Source of the DNA: Axinella damicornis
Lineage: Eukaryota; Porifera; Demospongiae; Axinellida; Axinellidae
Direction: 5' to 3'
NCBI GenBank assembly: GCA_963931865.1
Contig: OZ007511.1
Coordinates: forward strand, 10,096,603-10,160,602
DNA length: 64,000 nucleotides
Shown piece by piece: positions 12,155 to 28,093 of the stretch (the stretch's first letter is position 1; the number at the start of each line of letters is the position of its first letter). The notes under the pieces were generated by a model. The model was given only the letters and a program-made list of their open reading frames with translations. It was not told the DNA's origin and did not search any database. Position numbers and translations under genes: made by a program.

Positions 12155-12782
12155 GAGTTAACTAGAATAGTGGGCGCTCTCGACGTCTCTCTGAGCTGCA
12201 GCAATGATCTCGTGCATCTGGAACTTGTATGCAGTGCAAAGCACGAAGGTACACGTGCCACAAGAGCCCATCTTGATACTGAAAAATGAAGGCGAAATGT
12301 TTTTCTGCTGTTCGCGCGGACAGATCGGCGCTACGTGCCTCTCTATAGTCACTGCCTATCTCATACTGCTTCCGCCGCCACTGCTGGAGACTTGACACAG
12401 TGGTAATTGTTGATAAGCTCGAATTCCAAGCTGCTTTCATTCTAAGGTCACTGTAATCATTTTTTTTCTATGAAGTTGTCATTTAAAACAAAGGACACAC
12501 AAAATTATTATACAGCTAATAATGAAGTGAGCCCTATAGTTAAAGTATACAACGAACAATGAAAAACTACGTACTGCTTTCATGCCAATAAACCGGAGAG
12601 CGTTCGGTGATGTCAAGTGCAGACCGCTTGCATATTGTTTAAACAGCGAGCATCCAATTTTTGACACAACAATCCTGAAACAATTACTAGCAACTATTAT
12701 GCCGGCTAGCAATAATGCCAACGTTTACACTATAACACACTTCGCTAGCTCTGGACACCAAAAGGGTGTCTTTTCCCCTACT
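12155..12782. other. Spacer between retroelement fragment and vanin-like gene
   Basis: 12215-12380 resembles the interior of the hAT-like element near 8440-8700; the shared AAGATGGGCTCTTGTGGCAC-type block is read on the minus strand. Nothing else with coding or RNA signal is apparent. Confidence 0.4.
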
Positions 12783-14381
12783 CTACATAGACAGCTGCAC
12801 AAGCGCTAATACAGCAGAAAATAGTACAATGTAATAAGGCAACAGTACATTAGTTTGGTGGCAATACTTAGTATCATAGGTGAAGCTCACCCTTGACCAT
12901 AAACTTGCTGCCAGGAGGGGTTGATCAAAGTCTTCACCCATAGCAAGGTAACGGTCGGTGCCTACTTCAACAAGGGATGGATTACTTAGGCGAAGGCCAT
13001 TGGCTATTACCATTGGAAAAACAACACTCTCGTTGCGGAAGCTCCCAGATAGGCGAACATGCCTGAAAACTGTTGATGCAACATGCCCATCCACCGCATA
13101 ACCGCACCTCCCAGCAGAGGGACATTTTAACAGGGTACAAACAGCATAGGCGAGGGTAGTCTTCGGTTGAACACCCTGATAAGCTCCCAATGCATAGACT
13201 TCGCCTAGACCAACACTTTCCATCTCATAATCTAGGGTACACTTGATCCGCCCTGTATTACTTCGAGTATCATCGTACGTCAAACTCAATGACCCACTAG
13301 GTCCAGTAAGTACAGTATATTTAACGAAGGTTCGAGGTTTCATGGCTATACCGCTTAGATCAAAGATTTCTGTTCCAGTTGCGGTGCCTGTCTCTTGTTC
13401 TATGGCAGACGTTGGCAGTTCTGCAATCACTAAGCGCCCGGATCCGGCACCAAATGATTCACCACTAATAAAATAGCTCTTTGCATTTCCAGAGTTATAT
13501 ATTCCACTTCCAGTGGCGTAGTATTCAGAGCCTGGAAAGTGCTGATTAGAGGCGAGAAGATTTGTCCGCGTTCTTCTTGACCAACTTTGCTGGAAGGCAA
13601 TAGAGACATAGAAAGGGAATGCACTTCCCCAGACTGTTGGAAAGACAAAGTTTTTCACTCCCTGGTTGACTAGCGTGAGAGGTGGAGTGCAATACAGAAT
13701 GTCAAAGCATGTGAAGGTTCCAAATGTAATGCCTATGGATGTCTGAAAACTCACCGCCGAAGGTTCAGTCGATGGGGGCATATCAAAATATTTGGACTCC
13801 TCTCCAAAAAGGTTCCTTTTGTGATATTTTGCAAGCAGGCGGCCGTCTCTCTCAAATATCACGTTAGTGTTGAATTGATAACGTCCATCGTTTGGGCAAC
13901 CAGTATCGGTATCCTGCTGACAAGGCTGTTTTTCTCCCATATTTGCTACAAGAGCAATATTATTGGTCCTTGCCAGGCAACTAAGACGTACTTGTACTTC
14001 TCTGGACGTTGAACTATCATATAAGCAGGGATTCACCCGTTCCGATACAGCAGGAATTTCTTCGAGAAACGGTTCGATCTGATTTCTAGCAGTGAACAGA
14101 AATCCGGTGATCGCTTGTTCTGGAAACACAATTATGTGCGCTCCGCTGTTACTAGCGTCTCGAACAAGTGTTTCCAATCCGGCTAGGTTCATCATCATCA
14201 ACGAGAGTGCTGAGCTCCTACTATAACCTATCGTGACTAGTCGGACAAGTCCGGGTTGGACCGCAGCAAATTCGACGACGGCAGCTGTGTAGTTAGTAGG
14301 TGCGGCTTCAACGCAAGGACTGCAGACTAGCACACTTGCAAACACAGTCAGAACACACACTATTTGCAAAATAATTGCCAT
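12783..14381 (-). CDS. Vanin/pantetheinase-biotinidase family amidase, intronless
   Basis: 532 aa in one exon. The start chosen is the ATG at 14381. It opens a clean signal peptide (MAIILQIVCVLTVFASVLV) and lies about 50 nt after a TATA box; the frame extends 29 codons further upstream but those codons lie over the promoter. The nitrilase-fold catalytic triad is visible: Glu88 in VFPEQ, Lys188 in YHKRN and Cys225 in TCFDI. A beta-rich vanin-type C-terminal domain follows. The last 20 residues are hydrophobic (VLLPYYIVLFSAVLALVQL) after polar sequence, suggesting a GPI anchor as in vanin-1. Expected role is hydrolysis of pantetheine to pantothenate and cysteamine, or of biotin amides, at the cell surface or outside the cell. 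Substrate cannot be told from sequence. Vertebrate homologues have introns, and the single exon suggests retroposition or ancestral intron loss. Confidence 0.9.
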   Translation of the reverse strand: MAIILQIVCVLTVFASVLVCSPCVEAAPTNYTAAVVEFAAVQPGLVRLVTIGYSRSSALSLMMMNLAGLETLVRDASNSGAHIIVFPEQAITGFLFTARNQIEPFLEEIPAVSERVNPCLYDSSTSREVQVRLSCLARTNNIALVANMGEKQPCQQDTDTGCPNDGRYQFNTNVIFERDGRLLAKYHKRNLFGEESKYFDMPPSTEPSAVSFQTSIGITFGTFTCFDILYCTPPLTLVNQGVKNFVFPTVWGSAFPFYVSIAFQQSWSRRTRTNLLASNQHFPGSEYYATGSGIYNSGNAKSYFISGESFGAGSGRLVIAELPTSAIEQETGTATGTEIFDLSGIAMKPRTFVKYTVLTGPSGSLSLTYDDTRSNTGRIKCTLDYEMESVGLGEVYALGAYQGVQPKTTLAYAVCTLLKCPSAGRCGYAVDGHVASTVFRHVRLSGSFRNESVVFPMVIANGLRLSNPSLVEVGTDRYLAMGEDFDQPLLAASLWSRVSFTYDTKYCHQTNVLLPYYIVLFSAVLALVQLSM

Positions 14382-14430
14382 TCTGCTATATTGTTGTACT
14401 ATATAACAGTCGCGATGCTGACGGCTCGTA

Positions 14431-14440
14431 CTTATATAAC
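14431..14440 (-). promoter_or_regulatory. TATA box of the vanin-like gene
   Basis: GTTATATAAG on the minus strand, about 50 nt before the chosen ATG. The spacing supports a short 5' UTR and the choice of the downstream start codon. Confidence 0.6.
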
Positions 14441-14639
14441 GGCGGTGACTGGCACAACCTCCCACCAATTATAATTATTTGGGCGAGCGTGAGCGAGCCG
14501 TAGTCTCGCGCGCGGCGCTATATGGCGCTGTACAACGTATAATTATGTATGTCGATCTGTCTCCCATACCGTAAATCCGGCGCGTGCAATATAACATTGC
14601 ATTCATTTCCGGACGTCGTACCGTAAATCTCCGCCGTGC

Positions 14640-15295
14640 GCGAGAAGACTACGGCGACAACAAAGACACAGATCGATCGCTACCTCAGTACCTCCCCAGT
14701 GGCGACAGCAAAGACGAAAACCGCTGGTGGCACTGGACCTACCTATTGATTGACCTCGGAGCTGTATTATAGTTACGTGTACAGGGTTTTTCGGAATCCT
14801 TGCAACACTGCCGCTAAAATGCTCAGCGTAGACCATTCCATATATGGAGCGCAGGCAGGGCTATACAACTGTACCTGCCCCGCACTGAACTTTGGCCTTT
14901 AATTAAGTTACTAGGGTTTCACACAGATGAAGTTTCAACCACAAAATTAATTGTCCACTTAACGCAACCAGTGTTGCAAGGGTTTGGAAAAGCCCTGTAC
15001 GTGTCCTGCAGAGCACATGGTCTTCTGGACCAGTGTGTGTGCAGCATGCATAGCTAGCTATAGGTTTTGTGTTTACGTAATACCTGCCATATCCATATCG
15101 CCGCTAGACTGCTTCAGCTAGCCTCACTCTGTGTTGTGCATATGCGACAGTGTAGTTTTGGTGTGATATTCTGTGACCTGAGCTGTTCTCATGTAGTCAC
15201 ATTCTGATGACAGTCTTGTACGTAGCTACAACTGTTCCACATAGCTACATGCACTCGCTCATGCTCGCCCCACAATGTCACACATTCCACTAGTT
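14640..15295. repeat. Dispersed repeat family A, copy
   Basis: It shares GCGACAACAAAGAC, TAGACTGCTTCAGCTA, CACATTCTGATGACAGTC and ACATTCCACTAGT with 5660-5960 in the same order. It is diverged and carries insertions. Confidence 0.5.
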
Positions 15296-15335
15296 ATAAT
15301 AATTGGTTCATTTGTAGCTACGGATGCAGAAATTT

Positions 15336-15440
15336 TAGCGTCGTTCCCAGGCCTTCCGCACCTCCAGTTTTTGATCTCTTGCAGTATAATACTGGGAGCG
15401 ATCAAAAGCTGGAGGTGTGGAAGGCCTGGGAACGAGGCTA
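15336..15440. repeat. Foldback repeat of the AGCCTCGTTCCCAG family
   Basis: TTAGCGTCGTTCCCAGGCCT ... AGGCCTGGGAACGAGGCTAA. The inner arms pair CCGCACCTCCAG with CTGGAGGTGTGG. Confidence 0.85.
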
Positions 15441-15489
15441 AGAAATTTGGGATGGCGCCAATTCAGTCCAAAATGTCCACTCTTTCGAG

Positions 15490-15645
15490 TTGAACCTGCA
15501 TAATTTTGGCAACTTGTGCAGCTGAGGTCAAACTTGTGCAGATGAGGGTGGAACACTATACTTCTTTGCTATGCAACTTTTGCAGATGAGGGGTCCATGG
15601 AACACATTCTTTTGTTATGTAACTTGAGTGTGCAGATGAGGGATT
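15490..15645. repeat. Degenerate tandem repeat, 50-60-bp units
   Basis: Recurring TATGCAACTTTTGCAGATGA-type units with GGAACAC. The same motif forms the cleaner array at 16790-16965. The transposon at 15646-16764 inserted inside this array and split it. Confidence 0.65.
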
Positions 15646-15783
15646 CACTGTAAAATGAGAAGGGTTGTTTTAACCAGGCTGTGGTCACCTCAAGTTGCAT
15701 CTCAGTGCCTCCTTGGTGATCAAGGAATGAGCACACATGTACACTGCTTGACCACTATAGGTCCTCCAGCAGACATACAAATG

Positions 15784-16065
15784 CACTGTTAAAATATTAG
15801 GGTGCTCATTCGCATGTTCCAGAATAGCACCCTGGGTGCTGCAGTGGTTTCCATGGTAACCTTGGTAGGGATTCAATGGATATGGAGCCACAATAAGATG
15901 TGTACACCATGTTGAAAATCAATTTCTGGGGAAAAAGAACACTGAGATTCTTTGAAAACCATGGTTAAGTACCAAGGTTGCCATGGAAACCGGTGCCACT
16001 GTAGCACCCCAGGCAGGGTGCCGCTATTCTGGAACATGCGAATGAGCACCCCAATTTTAACAGTG
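15784..16065. mobile_element. Foldback MITE with CACTGTTAAAAT termini, nested
   Basis: Left CACTGTTAAAATATTAGGGT and right CCCCAATTTTAACAGTG are inverted. The arms extend about 70 nt through GCTCATTCGCATGTTCCAGA and its complement. Its CACTGT ends resemble those of the host element, so both may be moved by one transposase. Confidence 0.85.
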
Positions 16066-16120
16066 TGGGTAAAGAATTAAGCTAAGTCATGCATGTATCT
16101 ATAATTATGAAATATTAACG

Positions 16121-16560
16121 AGGGGCAACCGCACTCCTGGTAGCCGCGTTGCAACCCCATCTGCAGACTAACGGGGAGGTGAACACTCGGTTGCGACTCG
16201 CGCTCCAATTAACGCACGCAACCACGCTCAGTCGATCGCGAGCAATGGCAACCGAAAGGAAGACAAGACATTATTACAGCACTCACAACTTAGCCAGCAC
16301 GGTGACTTTTGGCATGTAAGCGTCAGTGAACGACAGTGACCACGGCTGTGTGGTCAGAATATTCGTGTGCCTTTCCTAAGAATGGTACTGCCACCGGAAG
16401 TCGAGAGAGCGCTCGAGCAATGGAGACCAACGGCGAGACAAAAGCGCTCATATCTCCACCACCGAGGTGATTTTCAGCACCAACTTTTTACGTTCAGGTC
16501 AGTGCATGATGGCGATCACGACGGTGTAGTCAGAATCTCTGTAGGCCAATTCTAAGTACC
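16121..16560. repeat. Dispersed repeat family B, copy
   Basis: It begins GAGGGGCAACCGCACTCCTG and contains TTGGCATGTAAGCGTCAGTG and CCACGGCTGTGTGGTCAGAA. It is the reverse-orientation counterpart of 26110-26545. A short piece of the same end lies at 36113-36136. Confidence 0.75.
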
Positions 16561-16789
16561 CAAACATTATTTATATTATGTTGGATTATATTATTTACGC
16601 GGCACAATTTTTCCCTTACCAGGAGTGTAATGTTAGAAGTGAAGCTACACAACATTTGTGGCTGTGGGTACATTCTTTGACCACCACAGTGGAGGAGGCA
16701 CTGAGATGCAACTATGTGACCAGAGCCTGCATACTTAAAACAACCCTTTTCTTTTTTTACAGTGATATAACACAGTAGCTACATGCAGT

Positions 16790-16965
16790 ATCATTCACTT
16801 GTTATGCAGCTTGTGCAGATGAGGGGTGGAACACAGTACAATATTCATTTGTTATGCAGCTTTAGCAGATGGAGGTGGAACACACTAACAGTACAATGTT
16901 CATTTGTTATGCAGCTTTAGCAGATGGAGGTGGAACACACTAACAGTACAATGTTCATTTCTTAT
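16790..16965. repeat. 63-bp tandem repeat, three units
   Basis: TTGTTATGCAGCTTTAGCAG, then ATGGAGGTGGAACACACTAA. The last two units are nearly identical. Confidence 0.9.
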
Positions 16966-17589
16966 GTGCTGGAAACCCTAGCTAGTCTGCAGTTGCAATT
17001 ATATTATTCGGACATTCACTTTGAAGTAACAAATGTGAAGTACTTGATTCCGGCTGCAACATATTCTTCTTCATCGATCTTACAGTTTCTTGAATTACAT
17101 TGCATGGTTATCATCATACTATCTATCACACAATTTGTAGCCTGTTCCCCATTTTTTTTCTGTTCTTCAGTTGTGTTGCACGTTGATGGATGCAGAAAAG
17201 CGGTGCGGCAAAAAACGGGGAAGGTCTGGTATTATCCATCACGTGATTGATGTCAGGTGCACGTAGGGGTGTGTGGTCCAACCGCAAATAATTTAAAAAC
17301 TGCCAACGAAGTTGTGCAGAATGTTTGAAAGTCTTGATTAGCCGCGGAGTGTTCAAAACGAGCCGACTGGATGATGAACTGCTTCAGGACCTGCTGAAAC
17401 GACTACGGGCCCTGCCTCTCCCTATGCCCACCTGACGTCACTCGCGTGATGAATGATATCAGGCCTTCCCCGTTCTTTGCCACTCTTCTGCATCGATATC
17501 CTTGTATCATTGTCAACGCAAACCGAAGGACAGAGGGTAGGCCTGGGAATGGGACTATATACACAATTTGTTTTCAATTCTACTCGAGT

Positions 17590-22604
<5,015 letters not shown>

Positions 22605-22642
22605 CCTCTTTCAGTATTCTGTTGTGATGAGCTCAGCTTTCG

Positions 22643-22650
22643 TTTATATA
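22643..22650 (-). promoter_or_regulatory. TATA box of the PTGR1-like gene
   Basis: TATATAAA on the minus strand about 40 nt before the exon 1 ATG. This confirms exon 1 and fixes the 5' end of the gene. Confidence 0.6.
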
Positions 22651-22731
22651 CAAACGTAATTGGCACGTGGTAACGCGCGCACCACGTACCTGTCTCGTCC
22701 TCTTGGACATTGACTAGCTATAGTAGCTAGC

Positions 22732-22807
22732 AACGTTCTCCCAGGCCATTCCCACCGCCAGCTTTTGGCAAACGCAAAACTGGCGGTGGGGAACGAGCTC
22801 GAGGCTA
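22732..22807. repeat. Foldback repeat, diverged ends
   Basis: CCATTCCCACCGCCAGCTTT pairs with AAACTGGCGGTGGGGAACGA. The outer CTCGTTCCC ends are partly eroded. Confidence 0.75.
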
Positions 22808-23100
22808 AACATTGATTACCTAGCTAATCTTGAAAATATGTTGCAATTAACTACTTTTCTGTGTGCTAGCTATAGCTAGCTATAACTCTTATGCTAGCTA
22901 CATGTAAGGAATGCCAGTTATGTTATGCTAGCATAAATTGGGCTATAGGACTATAGCTGTAGAGTCAAGCAAATGCATGCATAGTCTCGGCCCCTGTCCC
23001 AAACCAACCCCAGCGCGGATTGCATAAGAAGCAGTTGCATGTACAATCATTTTTATAGTCTACTGACAGCTGCAGTCTAGCTACAGTGTGAGTCTAGTAG

Positions 23101-25143
23101 TTAGTCGTACTCTTCACCACCCATCCTGGCACCGTGGGCATCATCAGGGACTGGCTCAGCAGTTTCATTCAAGTAAACAGACACAACTTGGTGGAGTTTG
23201 CCAGCAGCAGCTGCTCCAAGTCGATCCCCTATGAATGCACCAATTAGTCCCAGTAGCCCACCAACAACTATAAGCACAAATCCACCACCAAGTAAGATTA
23301 TCACAGGCCGCCACGGTACTCTTTCCAACAGTGGCTGTGGAACTACACAACCTGCAAGCCTGAAAATCCCACGGACAATCATGTGGCCAACTACTAAACG
23401 GCTGGAAGTGCAACCGATGATTGATCCAATAACTCCTCCTCCCCGCCTGATGACGTAATCCTGCAGAGGGGTGTGGCACCTCCTCTTCTTCCACCAATAG
23501 TACGACAACACGGCATTAATGGCACCACACGAGACAGCAATCGTGACTTCATGTCCAAATTCCCAGATCACCGCACGAATCTCCTGTCTTGCAATTTGTC
23601 GCACTATTTCCTCTGTTATTGCTGCTGCATCTTCTTTCGCATTCTCTCCTGCACACAAAAGGTTATAAGTGCGATAAGCATTCTTAGACTATGGTATGCA
23701 TAATGTGCTCTGATCTTTAGTTAATGAGGTTTCCTAAATCCCATTAAAAATTTCATACAGAGAAACCGAAAGGTTTAACCTATAGTCTAAGCTGGTTATT
23801 GCGCTCGAGCCAGGTCTAGCTCTTATAGAGAGAGACCTTTGGGATGCACCTATAATCACCTCAGGCTTCACCCTTGGTTATTATAGGTAGCATCCCTCAC
23901 AAAAACAGCTAAGAGACCTGCTTGAGAACAATAACAGCTTCCTACTTGGCTGCAAGGGGGGCATTTCCTAGAGCACTTGCGTAGAAACCATGCAGACTTT
24001 AGGTGTTATGTAGCCCTGTTTTTGTCAAACTCTAGTCATGCAAGGAACTAGCCTCGTATCCAGGCCTTCAATCGCGATTGAAGGCTTGGGTACGAGGCTA
24101 GCAATGAACGAATATGGTAGGAACACAGGCTGGGAAAGAAACCTCATAAGAACTAAATTCTACAATACAAGCTATATAACTGCTTCAGATATAGCTGGTT
24201 TACCCATGAAAGTGTAGATATAGGAACTTCAACAACTGTAGACTCCCTAATTAAATTCAGAGACTAATTACAGAGATACTATTCATGTCTCTGGATTTAA
24301 GAACACAAGGAGTAGTTTCCCTTTCCAAGGGCTGTTGTTATAGTTACACACAGTTTTCCTGGAGTTGTAAAACCAGGATTGGGTTCAAGTAAAATTAATT
24401 AATCAGATTCACTAGAAACTTCAAATAAATTCCGCATCAGGAACCCCTAGCTCTTGTAGCACTCTGACCACGTTCTTCACGCATAAATTTAACTCTTCCC
24501 TGTGTTGATGTAGTTGGCAAGTGTTGTCAACACGGCGCTAAGTCTTGAGCAGTTGATCAGTCAAAGAATTGCCTCTAAATATAGTTAATCCCAACAAAGC
24601 CATTATCTCTCCTCAAAAACTACTACAGTTATAGCAGTACCGGCCATTGACCGTTTGACTGCACTGTATTCCAGCCGTTGACAGCCGATAGTATATGGAA
24701 GAATGCATAGCGACTCCACCCCTTCCTTAGTATACGGGTCAAGATTCGCTGATAAGCCTGGTCGCAGCTATGGCGTCTATGGGATCCCGGGAGTGTCACC
24801 TCTTTGTTGATTGATCTCCCTCTCCCTCCCTCCCACACCCTCTTCTCCTCCTCCCTCCCCTTACATATACGCCTCCTTCTCCCAAGTATGATCATCCCAA
24901 GAGTATGTTTGATCGATCTTCCACTTCCCGCTCCCTCCCTCCCCTCATGCCTCTTCCCTAGTATGAACATTCCATGAGTATTATTATAGTGATTGTCCCA
25001 TGCAGGAGTATAGATTAATAATATATATGCCAGGAGTATAGTGTATAGAGCTCATGATTCCCACTAGACTGTGTGCATGTATAGCACTTACCACTCACAA
25101 CTGGTGGCCTGATCCACGACCAGAAGTAATCGATGATGTACAT
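23101..25143 (-). CDS. Orphan small membrane protein, two exons
   Basis: Exon 1 (25092-25143) encodes MYIIDYFWSWIRPPVVS and ends at a GTAAGT donor. Exon 2 (23101-23648) follows a TGTGCAG acceptor in the right phase. Together they give 600 nt, 199 aa. Features are an acidic/amphipathic helix (about residues 20-45), a likely membrane segment near 52-66, a basic WWKKRR patch near 70, a second hydrophobic region near 88-120, a strong Gly-rich transmembrane segment at about 132-158 (ILLGGGFVLIVVGGLLGLIG) and an acidic C-terminus. The Gly-rich segments recall helix-packing membrane proteins. No family is recognised. It shares its strand with the AP5S1 gene upstream. Confidence 0.6.
24048..24101. 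repeat. Foldback repeat of the AGCCTCGTTCCCAG family
   Basis: CTAGCCTCGTATCCAGGCCT ... AGGCTTGGGTACGAGGCTAG around the centre CAATCGCGATTG. It lies in the intron of the orphan membrane protein gene. Confidence 0.85.
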
Positions 25144-25375
25144 TTCATCAATTTAACTGCTGTAAAGGAAAGTAAAAGAGACACAGTGTGTCTCGCTTTA
25201 GTAGCTACACATGCTACATAGTCTGCAGATCTGCCACAAAATACTCAGCACACCCGCTGAAACCCAGAACTACACTGAGAGGCATCCACGTGTATATAGT
25301 GCATATACTTACTCACTGTACTCACCTATAAACCACTTGTACACCGTACCGATCGAGAGGCATCCACGTGCATAA

Positions 25376-25467
25376 TAGTCCCGTTTCGTTTCCGGGGCGC
25401 GGCGCGGGGTGGGCGCCCCGCCCACCCCTTTTCGCGCGTGCGCGTTCGGGGTCTGGGAACGAGACTA
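25376..25467. repeat. GC-rich snap-back repeat variant
   Basis: TAGTCCCGTTTCGTT ... GGGAACGAGACTA with a very GC-rich centre (GGGGCGCGGCGCGGGGTGGG). Its inner block GTGCGCGTTCGGGGTCTGG recurs immediately before the sequencing gap at 32731. Confidence 0.7.
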
Positions 25468-25607
25468 TAAGCGGTGATGTAATGGTAATTTAGCAATCAC
25501 AATCGTATTATTAGTTGAATGTGATGAAAACCAACATCACTATTATAGGTCATCAAGGTGAAAACGTTGATACACAAACAGGAGTATGCTCATGAATGCT
25601 CTCTGTA

Positions 25608-28060
25608 TTATTTCCCACTGAGCAGTTTCTCTAGCCGTCTTTCATACTGAATGATGACCTTGTGGTTGAGAAAGAGAAGCTGTCCATTTGGCAGGAACTG
25701 GTGCAAAATGGCCGTCACTTTCTCTGCCTTGAGCATGATCTGTACAATGTGCAGAGGGAGACAAAATTGCCATGTTACCATGGTAACTACCGCTTCCAAA
25801 CATGATTCTATAGTCCAGAACAATACCAACTTTGAACTTTGACCCTCACCTCAGCATTCTTTTGCTCATGTGACGTCACATGCTCCTGGATGAGTTTCAT
25901 GAGGGTGGAGAGGGTGGACTCTGCCAGCAGGCGGTTCTCGTCCAGCTCACATACAAACACAAATGCACAGCTGTTGCAAGAAGAGGAAGGAGAGAAGGAA
26001 ACCATACATTATTTTAGTAGCAATACTTACTCCTACGTGATAACTAAGCTATTATGTGCAACTAGTTACACTCCTGGTAGGGCAAAAATTGTGCCGCGTA
26101 ATTAATGTAAATAAATAATCAAACCTCACAAAGATTCTGACTACACCGTCGTGATCGCTATCATGCAGTTAGACAAACCCTTAATAACTGTGCTGAAACT
26201 CACCTTGGTGGTGAAGATACAAGCGCTTTTGTCGTGCCGTCGGCCGCTATTGCTTGATCGCTCTCTTTGACGTTGGTTGCCAGTACAGTCTTGCGAAGGC
26301 CCCACAAAGATTCTGACCACACAGCCGTAATCGCTGTCGTTCACTGACGCTTACATGCCAAAACTCACCATGCTGGCAAAGTTGTAAGTGCTGTAATAAC
26401 TTCCTTTGGCCGCCATTGCTAGCGATTGACTGAGCGTGGTTGCCACGTGGCATGTGCGTTGATTGGAACTAACTGCGCTGGCGCTATGGCGAGTCGCAAC
26501 CGGGGTTGCAACGGCTACCAGGAGTGCGGTTGCCCCTCGAAACGGATGAAATGATAATAGGAAGTAGCTAGGAAGCAAAGAGAAGTACCTTGACTTGTAT
26601 AAATTCCCACATTGCATTGACTATGACGCCTCTAAACTTTAATTAGCTAGAGTAATTTTATGGGACAGATGGACAGAAATGATGACACCAGTGTGGGGTA
26701 ACAAGCAAGAAAATCATGAGGGGCAAAGGATACAGGAAGGTTGAAAAAGAGTGCCAAGAAACACTACAGTGCCATCCAGACTGAGCAGACTCCCAACAGT
26801 ATTGCTGTACAAGTTGGGTATGCACTGGTCCGCGGAGGTTTGAACTGGTCTGGGAAAGATACTACACTATGCTGCAGAGGTTTGAGCTGGATTTGGACTG
26901 GGAATGAGAATACATTTATGCAGAATTTTAAGCTGGGGTGATTGGACTATAATTAACGATGGGAAAAAGACAATATACCAATATATGTAGTTTCAGCTGG
27001 ACTTGGTCTGAGAATTAATAAACTGGAAACAGACTACTTTGAATACATAATTGGCAGCGTAATTATTAACTAGAGTGAACAGTTCTAATTTGACTGTAAG
27101 TATAGCAATATAATTATACTCACGGGGAAACTTACTCATCTCTGACCTGCCAGATGACCACTTTTGCAGTAGAGAATGGGTCGCCAGGTGATAGCCTGTA
27201 CCAAGCAAATACAGCATATTTGTGCATAGATAATATGCACACAATCTTGTTTTCATGCTGCTCCAATTCTGAGGGAAGTTTCTTCTGCCTCAATAGATCA
27301 TTTGCAACGAAAGAACTCTGTCGATTGTTGCTATGGCAATGCGGTTGCAGGGCACAGAGGTTTAATTTCAGTAAAATGAGATCAGAGTTACACTTCTTTT
27401 TCCACTGGAAGCAGTCTTACGTATCTGCTGTACACGGATCAAGCTTAATTGAGATTTAGTGTTGTGCAACAAAGAAGTTTTGTAGGAAGGGGGGGGGGGG
27501 GGGGGGGGGGGGACAGCAGTTATACTTGAACTTACTTACTTGAACTTGACTACCTTTGAGGAGTTTACCACAATGGTGGCTAACGAGGACCTGGAGAAGG
27601 CAGAGCCTATAGACCCAGGTCCCCCGGGACCGACGGCTTTACATCCCCTCCGAAGGATGCGGTGTGAACTATTTCAGGTGAAACACCTTCAAGAACACAC
27701 CTACTCATCTTTTAGGGTAGAGCTGAGTCAACTCCTAGGAGAAAGTAAATCTCCTATGGCAATGGTGGGATTCGAACCTGCAACCTTTCGATTAGCAGTC
27801 AAATGCTTTAACCACTTGGCCACCAACAACGTATTTCCATCATGCACCTCTTGTGCTCTCAGTTATCAACGTATTTCCATCATGCACCTCTTGTGCTCTC
27901 TGTTTAGCACAAATGACTTTTGACAGTTGTTTGGTAGGGATGACAGCACAATAAGCCATACCTGAAGAATCCTTTTTCCGTAGGTGGCCTGCACATGCGG
28001 TGTGTGTGTGTGTGTGTGTGTGAATATATTGGTGTGTGTACATGTACGTGCAATGCATGT

Positions 28061-28093
<33 letters not shown>

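Larger units (their letters stand above)
15646..16764. mobile_element. DNA transposon with CACTGTAAAA termini, copy 2, with nested insertions
   Basis: Left end CACTGTAAAATGAGAAGGG, right end CCTTTTCTTTTTTTACAGTG. The arms share GTTGCATCTCAGTGCCTCC with the copy at 9518-9935. That copy is 418 bp, whereas this one is 1,119 bp, because a foldback MITE (15784-16065) and another repeat (16121-16560) sit inside it. Confidence 0.75.

Noticed and set aside
27755..27832. Functional tRNA-Ser gene
   Set aside because: A and B boxes are present, but the T stem has mismatches, there is no long variable arm, and a SINE body follows.
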